Notes: generated by a model from the letters alone, not told the origin. DNA of 64,000 nucleotides from Acephala macrosclerotiorum (GCA_014904845.1 MU119253.1:217419-281418), one strand, 5' to 3'. Shown: positions 32,024 through 44,698, counted from the first letter of the stretch. Program-made: numbers and translations.

Positions 32024-32853
32024 TTATTCCTCGCCCGCCACCTCTACAGGCTTCGCCTTAGGAGGACGTCCGCGCCCACGTCCGCTCTTTGGCTTTGGAG
32101 GAGGTGCGTTGGGATCCTTTGGCTTGGGAGGCCTGCCACGTCCACGCTTAGCAGGACGATCAACATCCACAGATACCTTGCTATCCTCCTCTTGATCCTC
32201 GTCCTCGCCGTCTCTGTTTCGCTTTGTAGGAGTGGGCTCGGTCGACTTGGCAGACTTAGGAGTCTTCGCCTCCTCATCTGACTTCGCCTCCTTCGGCGTC
32301 TTAGACGCTTTCTCGGCAGCCTTCTTTTTCTTCGCCTCCTCCTTCTCTTTCTTAGCGGCCTCCTTGGCCTCCTCTTTCTCCTTCTTAGCCTTCTCCTTCG
32401 CCTCCTCCTTATCCTTCTTCTCCTGCGCCTTTTTCTCCTCCGCAACTTTAGCTCTCTCCTCAACTTCTTCAACCAAATACCAGCGACGATCAGGGCCACC
32501 GAGGAAAACGGGCTTGGGTTCAGAAGCAGTTTTCAGACCTTCGAGATCTTCGTCTTTGAGTTTGTATTGGGATTTGATGTCTGAGACGCCGATTATGGAG
32601 GCAGAGCGGCATTCTTCGCATTGTTCGGCGTCAGTGAATGGATTGGGGCGGAGTTTGACATCTTCTGCGGAGCAGGTGTCGCATGAGCCTAGAGAAAGGG
32701 GTCAGCCATTGTCTCTCTGATGTTTCCAACCAGCAGAGCCTTGTTGCATAGGTGTAGAAGCAGAGGCGCGATTTGCAAACACAATGTCCCGTATACAGAG
32801 GGACATTGAAATCTAGGACTCGATCATTACTTACCAGTCTTGAGAGGAGCCAT
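32024..32853 (-). CDS. AT-hook protein with XPA-like zinc module
   Basis: Exon 1 is only 19 nt (32853-32835). Exon 2 is 32688-32024; the intron of 146 bp has GTAAGT. 227 residues. The N-terminal part has CDTC...CEEC and then SASIIGVSDIKSQYKLKDEDL, the pattern of the XPA C-terminal DNA-binding domain. A long Lys/Glu/Ala coiled-coil (about residues 80-140) follows. Two AT-hooks with GRGRPPK cores are close to the end (residues about 190-222). Such proteins bind AT-rich DNA and may work in repair or chromatin. No full XPA structure is present, so a nucleotide-excision-repair role is not certain. A large antisense ORF over the Lys-rich part is a shadow. Confidence 0.75.
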
Positions 32854-33357
32854 TTTGGATTGTTGCTCGTTGTTGTGTTCTGTCCAAAATGTTGAAGATT
32901 GAAGTTTGCACAAATCAGGATTTGAGACGCGACGCGTTGGAATTTAAAAGGTTCACTCCCGATGCTCCGTGCATCGCCCTAATTTAACCTAAATGGCACG
33001 AGCACTAGAATACCCCTCTTTTGGATACCCTTGTCCCTGGCGTTAATCAATTTTCACTTGCTTTTTCAAACTTCTAATTTGGTGGAGAATTCTCTCAGAA
33101 ATAAATAATTAGAGAATATTTTTGCTATAACTAGAGATGTTGGCTCAGAAGGGAGGGGTTATGACAATGGATTTGCATGAGAGTAAGGAGAATCAGGCGT
33201 CATTGAAGAGAAGGAGGCTCCCGGAATTGAACTTGTAAAGCATTGATATCAATCTATAAACTAGAATTACAAAAGCACCGTCGCGGTCGTGATCTCATGA
33301 AAGCAGCGCTAGTCCTCGAACCCTCAATGTCCTATGTCAGAAACACAATTACGCCGC
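32854..33357. other. Intergenic between XPA-like and SYLF genes
   Basis: No gene or repeat supported. Confidence 0.4.
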
Positions 33358-34720
33358 TCAAGCATATCTCGGTGGTCCGTCAGGATCCTGCTTCCCTTGA
33401 CTAGGAGGAGGTCCCGGCGGAGCGGGGAATCCTGAGTCTGTCCTGTGAGGAGGCGGACCCGGTGGAGGAGTAGGGAAACCGGAATCGGTTCTATGTGGAG
33501 GTTTTTCTTGCGGATATTGTCCTTGTGGAGGTTGATACGCGCCTGCCCCATAAGCCGCTCCGGAAGACGAGGCAGCAGCATACGCGCCTTCCGTCCCAGG
33601 TCTTGGTGGTTGCGGCGGAGCCTGTTCATGTGCGTACCCTGGCGGAGGGGCGAAGAAAACCTTCTGCTCATTTGTCGGCTCGCTCATCTTCTCCACCTCG
33701 ACGTCGCCTGGAGGAGGCATGGAATCTGCTTGCGCCATGATGCCGCTATCGACGTCTGTTCGTCCTTCTGCTGCTTTGACCACTTCCATTAACATTCTGA
33801 CTTCTTGTGGGACGTGTTTGACATGTCCAGCTAGGATCTGGCCAACTGGTATCCTCTCGTTGTAAAACTTCGCATTCTCGTCGTTCCGCTCAACGATGAT
33901 CGTTCCATCGATTTGGAGACCACCGTAAAGTCCTCGACTCTTGACATAAGTCCAAATTGGTTTTCTGTCCTTCATGACCTCTGATTCCAAAATTCCGCCG
34001 ACTCCGACTGGTCCAGCAACAACGCTCAATTCTCCTCCGAGTGAAACCCTCAGTTTCGAGAATGCTTCAAGTGCTTTGCGGTTGTTGATAACGACCACGC
34101 AGTCGTAGATGTCGATTCCGGCCATGAATCCAACACCGAGAGTATGAATCAGGATACCAGAAGGAGGCGACCACGATCCATCTTCTTTCTTAGCGATCAG
34201 GACGCCTGATCCACCTGCGCCGCTGACCCATAACCCAGTACGCATCACAGTAAAGATTGCCAGACCGACACAATTCTGAATGACCTTCTGAGGAATTTTG
34301 ACGAGAACCTTGGGCTTTCCTTTTGGTCCTGTAGGAGTTCCTGTGGGAGAGGGAGGCTGCTCTTTGTAGAATCCATCTTCTGTCAAAATGGTTAGCACGT
34401 GATTCAATCAAACTTGGCAGGAGCGAGGACGTACTGCAGAACGACTTGAGGATGCGTGCAGCTTTATCAGATTCTGGACCTAGACCTGTAGGCCAGAAAG
34501 CTTCAGAGCCGATCTTGTGTGTGAGCTTGTTCACGGGAGCACCGAGCTTCTCGAACCCCGCCCAGGCCTTATCGAATGCGCCTTTGCTGCCATGCTTCGC
34601 TTTATCCCAGAATACCGAACCCTTCTTGGGAGGATGTCCTTCTGTTAGCTTCGCTGGTAGAGCACCGCTGGCCTGAGGAGCGGTTTGTTGGTAGGGAGGG
34701 TTTTGTTGATATGGATCCAT
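33358..34720 (-). CDS. SYLF-domain (Ysc84/Lsb3-like) protein
   Basis: Exons 34720-34435 and 34379-33358 (55-bp intron) give 435 residues. The N-terminus is Gln/Pro-rich. Residues 50-280 are the SYLF lipid/actin-binding domain: AFDKAWAGFEKLG, then VIQNCVGLAIFTVMRTGLW, SGAGGSGVLIAKKEDGSWSPP, GVGFMAGIDIYDCVVVINN and LSVVAGPVGVGG. The tail is proline-rich with two copies of PPHRTDSGFP, likely SH3-binding. The Ysc84 family binds membranes and actin at endocytic patches through Las17/WASP. The yeast C-terminal SH3 domain is lacking, as in many filamentous-fungal homologues. The gene looks intact. Confidence 0.85.
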
Positions 34721-34928
34721 GATTGCTGATTGTTCTTCGGTCGTGACTGAGGTTTTGTGTTTATAAGGAGAAGAAGACGGGCAAGAGAAGTTTGTTATAT
34801 CTGGTTCGAATGTGCAACGAAGAACAAGGTTACAGACTCAGCCACGTGTGAATTGCGACATCGTGTGAGGTGAAGGTCGGCGTCGCATGAGTTGCGAGGT
34901 TCATTTGTGGCGATGCAAAGATGCACGC

Positions 34929-35675
34929 TACGGCACACCATGTGGTCGAGGTGTGCAACTTTCGAAAAATCGAAAAACCGAAAAATAATTAAAATATCGT
35001 TTTTTTTTAAATTAAATTATAATAATAATTTTTATTTTTTTTATTTAATATATATTTTATTTTATATTAAATTATATTTGTATTTTTAATTATATATTAA
35101 TAAATAATAAAAAGTTTAATTTAATTAAAAAATATTATTATAAATTATATAATTCGTAATATATAATTAAATTAATATTTAAAATATTAATATATAAAAA
35201 AAAAACTTTTTATAATATAAAATTTTATATTAAATTTTTTTTAAATTTTTATAATTAATTTAATTAATTATAAATAATTATTAAATAATAAAAATAATTT
35301 ATAATTTTAATTTAAATAATTTAAAAATTATATATTTTTTTTAATTATTAATAAAATAAAATAAAAATAATTATAAAGTTTAAAAAAAAATTTATAATTT
35401 TTTATTATTATTATTATTTTATTTAATTATTATTATAATTTTTTAATTTTTCGATTTTTTAAAAATTATATATTTTAATTATATAATATATTATAAATTG
35501 TAATTACTTTTAATAAAAAATAAAGCTTTAAAATTTTTAAATAAAAAGAATTAAAAGAAAAAAAAAATGATTATTATTATAATTTAATGCAAAAACGATG
35601 TTTTGATTATTTTTCGAAAACATCGATTTTTCGATTTTTCGAAAGTTGCACACCTCGACCACATGGTGTGCCGTA
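34929..35675. mobile_element. AT-rich TIR transposon (about 750 bp) with about 110-bp inverted repeats
   Basis: The outer 49 nt of both ends (TACGGCACACCATGTGGTCG...) are perfect inverted repeats. After a 9-nt gap they continue for about 60 nt with mostly C/T differences. Direct repeats CACGC flank both sides (34924-34928 and 35676-35680); alternatively TA dinucleotides are duplicated. The interior is nearly all A/T and non-coding, so it is a RIP-degraded or MITE-like derivative. The ends themselves hold CACACC...GGTGTG inner palindromes. Confidence 0.85.
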
Positions 35676-35727
35676 CACGCTGCGGGTGGATGACGAGAAC
35701 GCGAATTCCCGAAAGAGGCCAATGACA

Positions 35728-36407
35728 TCATTTTTCGCTTGTGACTAACCACCCCCCTATTCGCTGACTCATCCCTCTGTGAATAAATAGCAGGGAATTT
35801 AATTTAGACTTCTGAGCCATGTTTGCGAGAACGCTCCGATAAACGATTGGGATGCGAGCTGACAATGGAAATATGTCGAGGCTTAGATCAAGACAAGCTT
35901 TCGGCAGAGCGGAGGCCATCGCCCACTTAAACGGATATGCCAATAAGGAGCGAACCCCCCTTTTAACTCGCTTGTAAGATTTCCATTGACCGTAAGGCTC
36001 TCCAAAACGGGAATAGTCTACGAGCATTGTCCTTTTGATTTCCATGCGAGATCGCCTCTCAATGTTCCAAGCATCATGAGAATCTGACAACCACCGCATT
36101 TCAAGCTCAAAGTCAGCCACGCTTAATTAGGATAGTGAGCATATGATATGTCCTGAGGAGATTGCAAAATACGATACAACACGATGGAACGGAGACCAGC
36201 TTCTGGTCCAAAAGACTCAATATCCATTCTTCTGACCTCACAAAATATTTTTTGATGAGTGCTCAGGAAAGGAGCGTGTCTCGCTTGTGATATTAAAGCA
36301 GATCTTGACACTGTGAAGGAAAGTTCGAGATGGCTAGATACTAGGCGGACATTCGAATTCAAAACTTTGACCATGATCGGATTATACAAAATTGGGTCTT
36401 CGTACAC
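35728..36407 (-). pseudogene. Unrecognised two-part ORF remnant
   Basis: Two minus-strand frames (36407-36123, 95 codons, then 36120-35728, 130 codons) lie end to end but in different frames. The second has no ATG at its start. Composition is protein-like (helical, mixed charge), with no known motif. It may be a decayed gene truncated by the neighbouring transposon, or chance. Confidence 0.25.
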
Positions 36408-36820
36408 TCTCGTTATCTCAGTCTACCGGAATTCGTGGAACATTCATTCAGCCTTCGATTGAGACGCGCTCCGACGTTCGTGATCGTCATGCATTTGAGA
36501 CCGCCAACTCCTCCTTTTTTGGCATATACTCTTGCCCTTGTGTGTCAAGTATGAATGTACTTCAAGTTACTGGTTATTTCGACTTGCTATTCTTCGGGTA
36601 TTTCACGAACAGCCTGACCCATAGGTCCACCAAACTAGTAATTTGGGTGGCATGGCTGCAAAAGAGAAGTTTTTACACAGGATTCCACGATTTTGATTAA
36701 ACTAAAGCTACGCAATCTAAAAGTAAATGATAACAGAGAGGTTGAGTACCAACATAAAGCCAAGCATCCACCCAAGGAACCTAGTCCGGCTTCTCCGACC
36801 TCAACCACCCGCTTGATATT
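36408..36820. other. Intergenic, nothing recognised
   Basis: Downstream of the C2H2 gene; no features. Confidence 0.4.
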
Positions 36821-37879
36821 CTACTCTAAGTACTTGTCCCAGATTGTGTCATGTCCTTCTTCTGCTACATCTGGCAAAGGCATGAAAGGATTATCATGTG
36901 AGCCTCGTGAAGTATCCCCAGACGCCTCCAAATATCCCACTCCCAACACAACGTTCTCGCTCGGTAGGTACTGCATATGTGCCATATCTCTTGAGCCATA
37001 GCCTGGATGCTCAAAGCTGCTCAGAACTTGGTGGGGCTGGCTATGTGCCGAGCCGGAGACAGAATCTGACGCCGCCAAAGTCCCAAGTGGATGTCGGGTA
37101 GCATCTGGCGCAAAGCCATTGTATGTCGAGGATGAGGATGTTGGTTGGAATGAGTAGCCTTGAGTTATTGTAGGCTGCGCATGCCCATAGGACAAGTGAG
37201 GATAAGTTGCATTTGCATCATCCTTCCATTGGCCATTGCCCGAGTAAGAGCTCGGGGGCCTCGATGGAAGACCTGAGGAGACAGCCGCGTCGTCATGTAA
37301 GGTGTTTATGGTGGCATAGTGGCCTAGGATCGGATAGCGAGGAGAGTAAGAGGTCATGCCCGGTACATAGCCGACCGAGGATGTTGTGCTTGATGGCAAG
37401 GCGCTTGCTGGAGCGCCTGGCGTGGAGTCTGTGACGAGTGAGCTTAGCTTCATTATTTATAAACGGTAGAATGATGAGCTGCTACCTGCTTGCATGCGTC
37501 TCAGGTCCTCAATCACCATTTCCGTTGACTCCTTCAAGTCTATCCCACGAGTCAGCAACCAGCCGAGTCTCATACTTGACGACTTTATCCTACCTGAGCC
37601 ATAATTATCTAACCCTTCAATACCATGATCCTCTCTCAAGTGATCTTGCAGTCTCTGTAGCCTTGGAACATCGTATTCGCAGTAGGGACAGTGCTTTCGA
37701 GGCTGGTGCATCTCTCTCTTGTGTCGCAGCATGTCGGATCTCCTGGAGAACGTTTTCATGCACCCGAATCCATGATCACAGGCAACTCGAAGCCCGTCGC
37801 GAGTAGAGAGTTTGCTTGCTGCAACCATCTCGTCAGCAGATGATAGGAAGCCCACAGGAAACAAGATGAGAGAATTCAA
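36821..37879 (-). CDS. C2H2 zinc-finger transcription factor
   Basis: Exons 37879-37594, 37539-37486 and 37428-36821 (introns 54 and 57 bp) give 315 residues. Starting at the inner ATG 37828 gives 298. Two fingers are near the N-terminus: CDHGFGCMKTFSRRSDMLRH...MH and CPYCEYDV...LQDHLREDH. A Ser/Pro/Tyr-rich, poorly structured activation-like region fills the rest, ending DTIWDKYLE. The fungal arrangement of two close fingers followed by a long tail suggests a regulator, but the target is not known. A further upstream stretch (37948-38253) could hold a 5' exon. Confidence 0.75.
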
Positions 37880-37947
37880 ACCATCTTATTTATACAGCCC
37901 GCAGGCCAGTGCGAACGACGCTTTCAACGGATACCTGCAGTTTTCCG

Positions 37948-38253
37948 TTATTGACCGAATGGTGCAAACGACGGCATATTGCAGTTGGTCTCTGGGGTAT
38001 CGCCCATTCCAAGGTAAGGGTTGCCGGTCTGTTCGAGCAAAGCATCCGAGTAACTCTGCGTTGGGTTATTGGAAGAAGCTGTTGTATTTGATTTCGGCGA
38101 TGATATATCACGATAGATCTCGATGTCTGCAAGGCTGGTTGTCCCCCACTTGGACCTCAGGCATCTACAGTTGACGGAGCTTAGAATGCTGCCCATGAAG
38201 TGCGTACTATCCCGGAATGGGAAGAGCATTGTCCGCAGAGTCCTCATCCTCAC
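37948..38253 (-). other. Possible 5' exon of the C2H2 gene
   Basis: A 101-codon frame with Ser/Asn/Pro-rich sequence ending NMPSFAPFGQ, a segment type often found before the fingers in this family. I could not find a splice pair that links it confidently to 37879. Confidence 0.3.
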
Positions 38254-41200
38254 GAGTCTTCTATGAGCGTGCAGCTAGTGGTATTCAACGTGGCATTGGG
38301 ATGGGCGGAGTGCCTCCTCGTGCACGAATAGGATAATAGAAAGCACGAGGGTATGTGATATGGGCTTGCCAACGCCCATTTGGCGAACTCTAGCTCGCCC
38401 TGCTTCAGTATAATGGAACGCGGTTAAGCGCAGTATGAGCTGTCAAGGAGCTGAGACGCTCCGAGACTCTGGGGACATTGGCGTGGTCTTCCCAGAAGAT
38501 GGTGTACCGATTATTCAAAACCCTGTGCTCAAGAAGTGCGATGATATTAAAAGACTTGACTTCACTAGCCATGTGGAAAGCTTTGGAGTTTTGTTTTCGA
38601 TGGCTGCAGCTGATGATCACGGTGATCACAGGGATAATGCCAATAGATCCGGGGGCGCAGGTCCCAAAACAGATTGAGTTTCGAGTTCATTTCGCCATTG
38701 TTGTCTGATGAGCCACTCGGTGAGGAATAATAAGTGCACTGGCCTGTTATAGGCCTGTGTGAGCAAAGCTTATCTAAGACAGTTCTGCTTTTGCGATGAG
38801 AATAAAGATTGTTCGTCCAACATTATTGCAAACCACGAAAACGTACTGCGATTTAAATATTCAATGAATCATCATCGAAATAACGACTCGCACCTTGCCC
38901 AGATCTTCTCGACCTCCACCATGCTTGTCTGCGCATGCGCAGAACGGATTGAGCGAGACCACGACGTCCCGAAGGCAAGTCTAATGGAAATCATCAGCAC
39001 GCTGGCAAAACAACAAGATCGAAGCTCATTAGAGCTACATTTAGTTGCTGAGTACTCGCGGACACGATACTGAGAACCGAACTTCGGCCGGAATGCCATC
39101 TCAGGTCGGACATGCTCTGCGTCGCTGTGAAGGGATCTAACGACGAAGGCAACAATGTGGAGCTCGACCACGGTGTGCTTGATTGCACAATTGCGCTAAG
39201 GGCTATCAAAACGATGTTGTCATAGGACAGATTTGGGTAGCAATGGCACAAGTGCTTCATCTCTGGCTTGACACCCTTGAGACTATTTTTGGCTGAGTCC
39301 AGGCTGAGAGAATGTCCCAGGTCTGCCCAGACTAGCCGTAGTCTACGTCGTAAGGTCCTCCTACTTCGCACGAATTCGGAAATTCAAATTCGCAGGCTCG
39401 AATTGTTTTGACGGACTCAAAAACACATCTCTTTCATCCTTCGAAACTTGATATTGGACGCTTGCCAATCGAAGACTCCTCCCCGCGAACGTTCACTTGG
39501 ACGAACAATACGAGACTTGCCCCTCGCCAATGTGCATACAAATAAATTTCGGAAGTTCGGGATCGGCTGTTGAAAATGCAAACGAAAGATTCAAGATAGA
39601 TAATACGCGGGAGGCATATTGGACCTTTTGGGTTGCGACATTGTTCGTGGGATCTAGGGAAGGATACATATGTGCTGGACTCCTTGCTTGCAGTAATACT
39701 GTTCCGTTCAGAGGCTTAGCTTCCTCTATTCATTCAAGATCACTGTTTGGAAGCTCAAACGGGGAAGTACGAGAAGGCTATGGACCTCGACCATTCTCTA
39801 TACACTAGAACCAAATCTTGATCTTGAACCCTGTTTGCTGCGCTGTCCGTTTTTGGGAAAGAGAGATGTATGTTTCTTTGCTTATTCTGTGGGAGCCACA
39901 CAATTTCCTGCTATATGAACGGGAAAGTCTTCTTGTTGGGTTTTCTTCCAATATTTCAGTGTTGTGCAAAGCGCCTCAATTCAATGGTACTTATTGCTGA
40001 GTTGAGTGAACACCAAAAATCCGTTGTAGAGAAGTAAACTCTGGCTCCATCTTCCATTAATTTACTCTTGAGTCCACGAGATCTTTGGCATCGAAACGCA
40101 CATGTGCTATTCCCAATGTTTGCTACGAGGTTGGCGTTGACTTGTCGACCAATCCACAGCCTTGGCGAACGCCCGCAGTCTAAAGAAGCCATTGATTGGG
40201 AGCCTCTGCAGACGGATACTTGTATGAACCTTGAAAAATCCAGCCTTATGTTTGATTGGATGATCTGAGAGTCAACAGCGAGGACTCTCAATACCTCATA
40301 TATCTTGTGACTTTAAGATCCGAGTTCAACGTTTCAGACATTCAATCTTGTAGTGCCTTTCGCTTCTCTTCCATTTTTTTAGCCGAGACTAACAGCGGCG
40401 TAGACCTTAGTACGTTACGAAGGTCGCGATCACAGGTCACCGGACTACAGGCATTAGGCTAGTTCTCACAAAGTGCGCGGTGTAGCGTGCGCAACCCTAT
40501 TGTCACAGCGACGAGATGCCTGGAACCTCTGAGAACATAGCGACTGGGAGCCTGGGGATCTCCTTCCAGGTGGTTTGGCGATTAAAGCCCTGTAGTCCTG
40601 TGGCCTTTGACGGGGACATTCGTGCATTGCGTCTTTGACCACATCCCCAATAGTGACGGACGTTTCGGTAGTTCGAAAGCAGACTGGGATGCCGTCATTA
40701 TTCATTATTATCCCTTCAGATGAGGAACAATATGGTGTGAAATAATTGTGATGTCTGATTGCGAGAGAGGTTCTCCAAACTCGCCTCTTTGGTGTTCGGC
40801 TCGGCCTCGGAACCGGGTATCACCACATCAAGAATCGTCTAATCTCTTGTGAAGTCAATTCTTCCAATGTCCCAGAGATCGCACAGACTTGGGAGTCGTT
40901 TTCTTGCAAAGTCAACTTCGGCCACTTTCAAGAATGGGTAAATCGAGAAATACGGCACATTCTTACACTGCTCTGGTATTTCAATTAATTGGGCTTGAAG
41001 GATATGTTCCAGGGACTTGTCTATCTTGATGTGCTAGTAATCGTAGTGTTGTGTTCAAGTATATTCTCGATAAGCTTGCAGGAAGTCTCTCACTGCGACC
41101 AAACCTGGAAAAGTTCCGAGTAAATGACCCTCGGTGATAAGATGTCGACACTTTTCAGTGTTTGAAGGTTTGAGGAACATTTAATTTCGAAAACCAAACG

Positions 41201-41642
41201 TTACAAAAAGGTAAAACAGATAGCCGCTGAAGTCCCGCAGCAGCAGATTGAAAAATTGAAACCTCAGAGTAGCCACGACACCTGGCTTGGAATGCGCAAA
41301 AAGTGGAGATTGTGAGATGATAACAGTTACAATCTGGACAGTATGACAAAACAGGATAAAAATAATAAATCAAGAAGGTGCTGTGGGCCCCAATTTTGCA
41401 CAACATAACCAAAGCTTTAATGACCTCAACCCTCCACTCCACTCTTTAACCCGTATATTCCCCTGAAATTGACCTGGATTGTGTCCGAACTACCAGGTCC
41501 ACCTTCCACTTGATGATGGTTGAGGGAGGTAAGGAGGGTCACTAGATCCTAGTGGGCGAGTGCCGGTCGACACTTCGCCGGCGATCCCACTCGACTGAGT
41601 GTTCCCTTCTAGTTGCATGGCAACAGTGTCTTCTGCTCTACT
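38254..41642. other. Gene-poor decay zone
   Basis: 3.4 kb with only short, broken ORFs in all frames. One piece on the minus strand (about 40840-41150) reads like coding remains (FPGLVAVRDFLQAYREY, PYFSIYPFLKVAEVDFARK) with stops between, and I cannot assign it. No TIR or tRNA seen. Probably old pseudogenes. Confidence 0.4.
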
Positions 41643-42382
41643 CTATGGAGTCAGATCCTCCATCCGGAGCACATATTGAGAGTACTGTGCAGAACTGTAG
41701 ACCGAAGCCATCTGCATTGGACCTCCTACCGGTCGATGTGGAAAGGATACGGTGTAACTGGCATATGGTGGCACAGCTTGCAGACCTTCTTGGTCATAGT
41801 ATGGAAGTTGAACGCCCGATGGTGCTGCAGATGGTGACAGCCGTGCTGGAGTACGCATCGAGTTCAATGGCATCAGAGACATAGATGCCTGCTGTGGAAG
41901 AGGAATAGCGTAGCCGGCAGATAATACGTGAGATGATTGGTGTTGATAGTCTTGCCTAGCTATGGTAGTTAATGGGTAGACGGCGAAATGGGGTCCTGTA
42001 TAGCTAGCACCACTCCAGGTTGTCAATGGATCGTCAGGAAAGGCATTCGTGGTAGTAGTTGGTGTTTGCGTCGGAAGATTCTGACTTTGAGTTGAGTATT
42101 GCGGAGAGTGTTGTAGGTGTAGGTGGTAATTTGATGCAGCGTACGCTTTTGCCTGATTTTTCTTGCTAAGCCAAGCAATCTTAACTATCTTGACATTGTT
42201 TTCCTTCCCACCATCTCTACAGCTCCAGGTAACACATTCCCTTCGAGATCGAGGATACCTGTTCGGTTCGCATTGTCCACTTTCACCGGGTAAAGCTGGT
42301 CTCGTAAAGCTCTAGCGCCAGCCACTACTACTTTCCGAGCTACATCCTTAACTTGCTGGAGTTCGGTCTCGTTGCGGCACAC
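41643..42382 (-). pseudogene. Possible gene remnant, unknown
   Basis: Two minus frames follow one another. The first (42382-42185) reads ETELQQVKDVARKVVVAGAR... and DLEGNVLPGAVEMVG, helix-rich. The second (42026-41643) is Ser/Pro/Tyr-rich like a disordered tail. The first has no ATG; the frames differ and the join between them is not clear. It may be a decayed gene. Confidence 0.3.
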
Positions 42383-43094
42383 TATTCAGATGCATGCGGT
42401 GTTTCTCGGGCCCTTGTTGACCACACACATCTCCAGCCTTGGTGTCCTCCGGATATGCGTATCTCTTTCTCAATTGCTTGTCTAATTGTCCCTGGTTGTG
42501 TGTGTGTCTCGTTCTCGTTCCCTTCTACCCTGGATGTGTCGATTGTACAGAACAAGGTGCTAGTTGTGGGCGCAGGACTGGTCGAGGCTATTGGGTTCAT
42601 TGCTCTTGCAGTGACAACGGCATATGACTGTGGCGAAAATCCCCTTGATGGGCCCCCTGTGCCCGGTCGACTTCAGTTCATAACACTCAATAATGTCTGC
42701 CCCATATTTATAACTGCACTAGTACTATTATGGCCGATGACCTGCATTGGCTTACTTACCCCGCTCCTTGGTTGCCGTACAATAGATTACTGCCTGAGAA
42801 TCTAGTCCACCGGCGGAACTAGCTTTACTATCATGTGAAGATAAATTATGAACTTCAACATCTGCTGATCCTTTTTTGGCGTCTTGCCTTTGCGCTATCC
42901 GACCTTTGGCTTCTCCTAGATAGATTCAAATTGACTATTCTAGCTCCTCAAATTCTACTACTCTCTGTACGTTCAACAAATTGCACTCATGATTTTATGA
43001 ACTTATGTAAATCCTAGGCTACAAATCTACCATAGTACAATCCCGCCCGGTCCTAACGGCAGAGTCCACCTCTGAGCCACGATTATTCGATCCA
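42383..43094. other. Intergenic, no supported gene
   Basis: A plus ORF at 42353-42805 contains hydrophobic runs but no recognisable family. Confidence 0.35.
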
Positions 43095-43313
43095 ATGTCG
43101 TCACAGTTTGATATCGCCAAGGAATTTCCTCAACGTGGCTCTTTACGCCTCTGTCGACTTTCCAAGCTCACTAAATTCACATGCACTCGCTGTGGTCTTG
43201 AAAAGTCATCAAAGCTCATGGCCTTCAAAATCGACAAAGGCGACGAGCCTTTGTGCAATGGCTGCTATGGCTTCTTGCTTTCGAATCCGAGAGGGAAAAG
43301 CGAAGCACCGTGA
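43095..43313 (+). CDS. Small protein with a CxxC...CxxC zinc module
   Basis: 72 residues from ATG 43095. CTRCGLEKSSKLMAF...LCNGCYGFLLS has two CxxC pairs spaced as in a treble-clef or GATA-like knuckle. Short ascomycete proteins carry a similar block. It may be complete, or the surviving end of a longer gene, since the surroundings are decayed. No introns. Function unknown. Confidence 0.45.
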   Translation: MSSQFDIAKEFPQRGSLRLCRLSKLTKFTCTRCGLEKSSKLMAFKIDKGDEPLCNGCYGFLLSNPRGKSEAP

Positions 43314-43512
43314 CGCCATTGTACTTAGAGTATCACAAATTGAGGGTTTGCGTGTGGTGGAGGAAAAGGACAGGGTCGGGTCATCTCCTGATAATGTAGC
43401 AAGCACTTGGACACATACGCTGTAACGTTTTGCGACTTGATAGCCTGAAAATCACACTTTTCTTGGAATTAGTTTTATGCGCGACTATTTAAATCTACCT
43501 TTGATATACAGG

Positions 43513-44656
43513 TCAGCAGTCGGGAAGGCCAGACTCAGACCCCTGTTTTGTCATGCATTCCAAATCCTTAGAGAAAAATTCTGGGCTGTAATTCTTGAGC
43601 TCTCGGATACAATCGAATGCTTTTTGCTCTATTTGAGAAGTGCCTTTCATATTGAAGTGCGATGAGATGACACTTTCCCGAAACTCTAGAAGTTCAGCAG
43701 TACGGAGCACAAGAATGTACTCGAGTGTCGTTGCCATTTTCGCGACGTCCGTAGGTTCGAAGTAAGCCAGCAAGGCAAAGAAAAGCGCGGGACGACTAAG
43801 ACTGTCAATAATTTCTTTCTCCTTCCCCTCACAGTCTGAAGCGAGGGAGACAAGTGCGAACACTCGATTCCGGACGTCGGTCGACTCTGTGTTGCGGTAC
43901 CTGTGTAATAGACCTTCGAGCATTTCTCGCTTGGGTTCAATATGTGTCTATAGTGTTGATGTTTGAAAAGGTTCCAGGTATAGTCGTTCCTAAGTGCGTC
44001 ATCGGATTGGCTGGTTCTGGACTGGATAAGTGTAAAAAGCCGGACCACCAAAAGAAGTTAACCCCATTTACAGATCTGGATCCGCAGTATAAGCTAATGC
44101 TCCTTGCGAGGACGATCTCTTGTTTGATCCAAACGCGGCGCCAGTACGGTCTTGCGTTCAAGTAGGTGAAGGTGTGCTTGACTGCCTCGAAACTTAGGAC
44201 CCCGTCGCCACCTTTCAGATAGTCGAACACTAGATCACTATCGTCTGCTTCTAGGCCAAGCCACGCTAGAACGGACTCTGCATTTCTGTAGATGTCGCCC
44301 ATTAACGAGGCCTGATGGTTGCGCTCTAGCGTTTCCGGATGATTGATGCAAATAGCGTCAGTCCACACAAGCAACGGGCCGTCATGTCTTCAGACAGCTC
44401 TAAGAGCTTGCATCAGGTTGGGCTGAACGTGGAATGGCTTTTTGTTGAGTCGAATTCATCTTCGTTCCTTCGGCTTTCCCCAGGTATATGAAAATGCTGA
44501 GAAGAGTCCTATTTGGGAAGATAGGAGCTCGTTGGTAAGCTCGCATTCGACTTGGGCTGCATAAATCTCGGCCGGCGGGAGCTTACGAAGACGAACTGAC
44601 TGTTGTGATCTGTCGAGGAGTTGGTAGCGAAAGAAGAGCTGCGCCTTGGACGCCAT
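43513..44656 (-). pseudogene. HET-domain gene with two TGA stops and a frameshift
   Basis: From ATG 44656 the frame reads SAFSYTWGKP (HET motif 1), then LVWTDAICINHPETLERN and NAESVLAWLGLE (motif 2), and RPYWRRVWIKQEI (motif 3). TGA at 44456-44458 and TGA at 44390-44392 interrupt the same frame; both fit CGA to TGA. After 43937 the C-terminal part (MLEGLLHRYRNTESTDVRNRVFAL, about 43923-43513) is in another frame. HET proteins trigger cell death when hyphae of different genotype fuse. This copy is disabled, though recently enough that motifs are intact. Confidence 0.85.
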
Positions 44657-44698
44657 GGCATAGCTGTTAACGGAGAGAAGCTCTTGTGGTAGTGACTA

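Noticed and set aside
32044..32499. Arg-rich minus-strand ORF and the plus-strand Ser/Phe-rich ORF over the same place
   Set aside because: Both are shadows of the Lys/Glu-rich coiled coil of the AT-hook protein.
33324..33792. Other-frame ORFs over the SYLF tail
   Set aside because: Shadows of the proline-rich repeat tail.
42353..42805. 150-codon plus ORF with hydrophobic runs (possible membrane protein)
   Set aside because: No family, no signal; lies in a decayed zone and does not continue into flanking exons.
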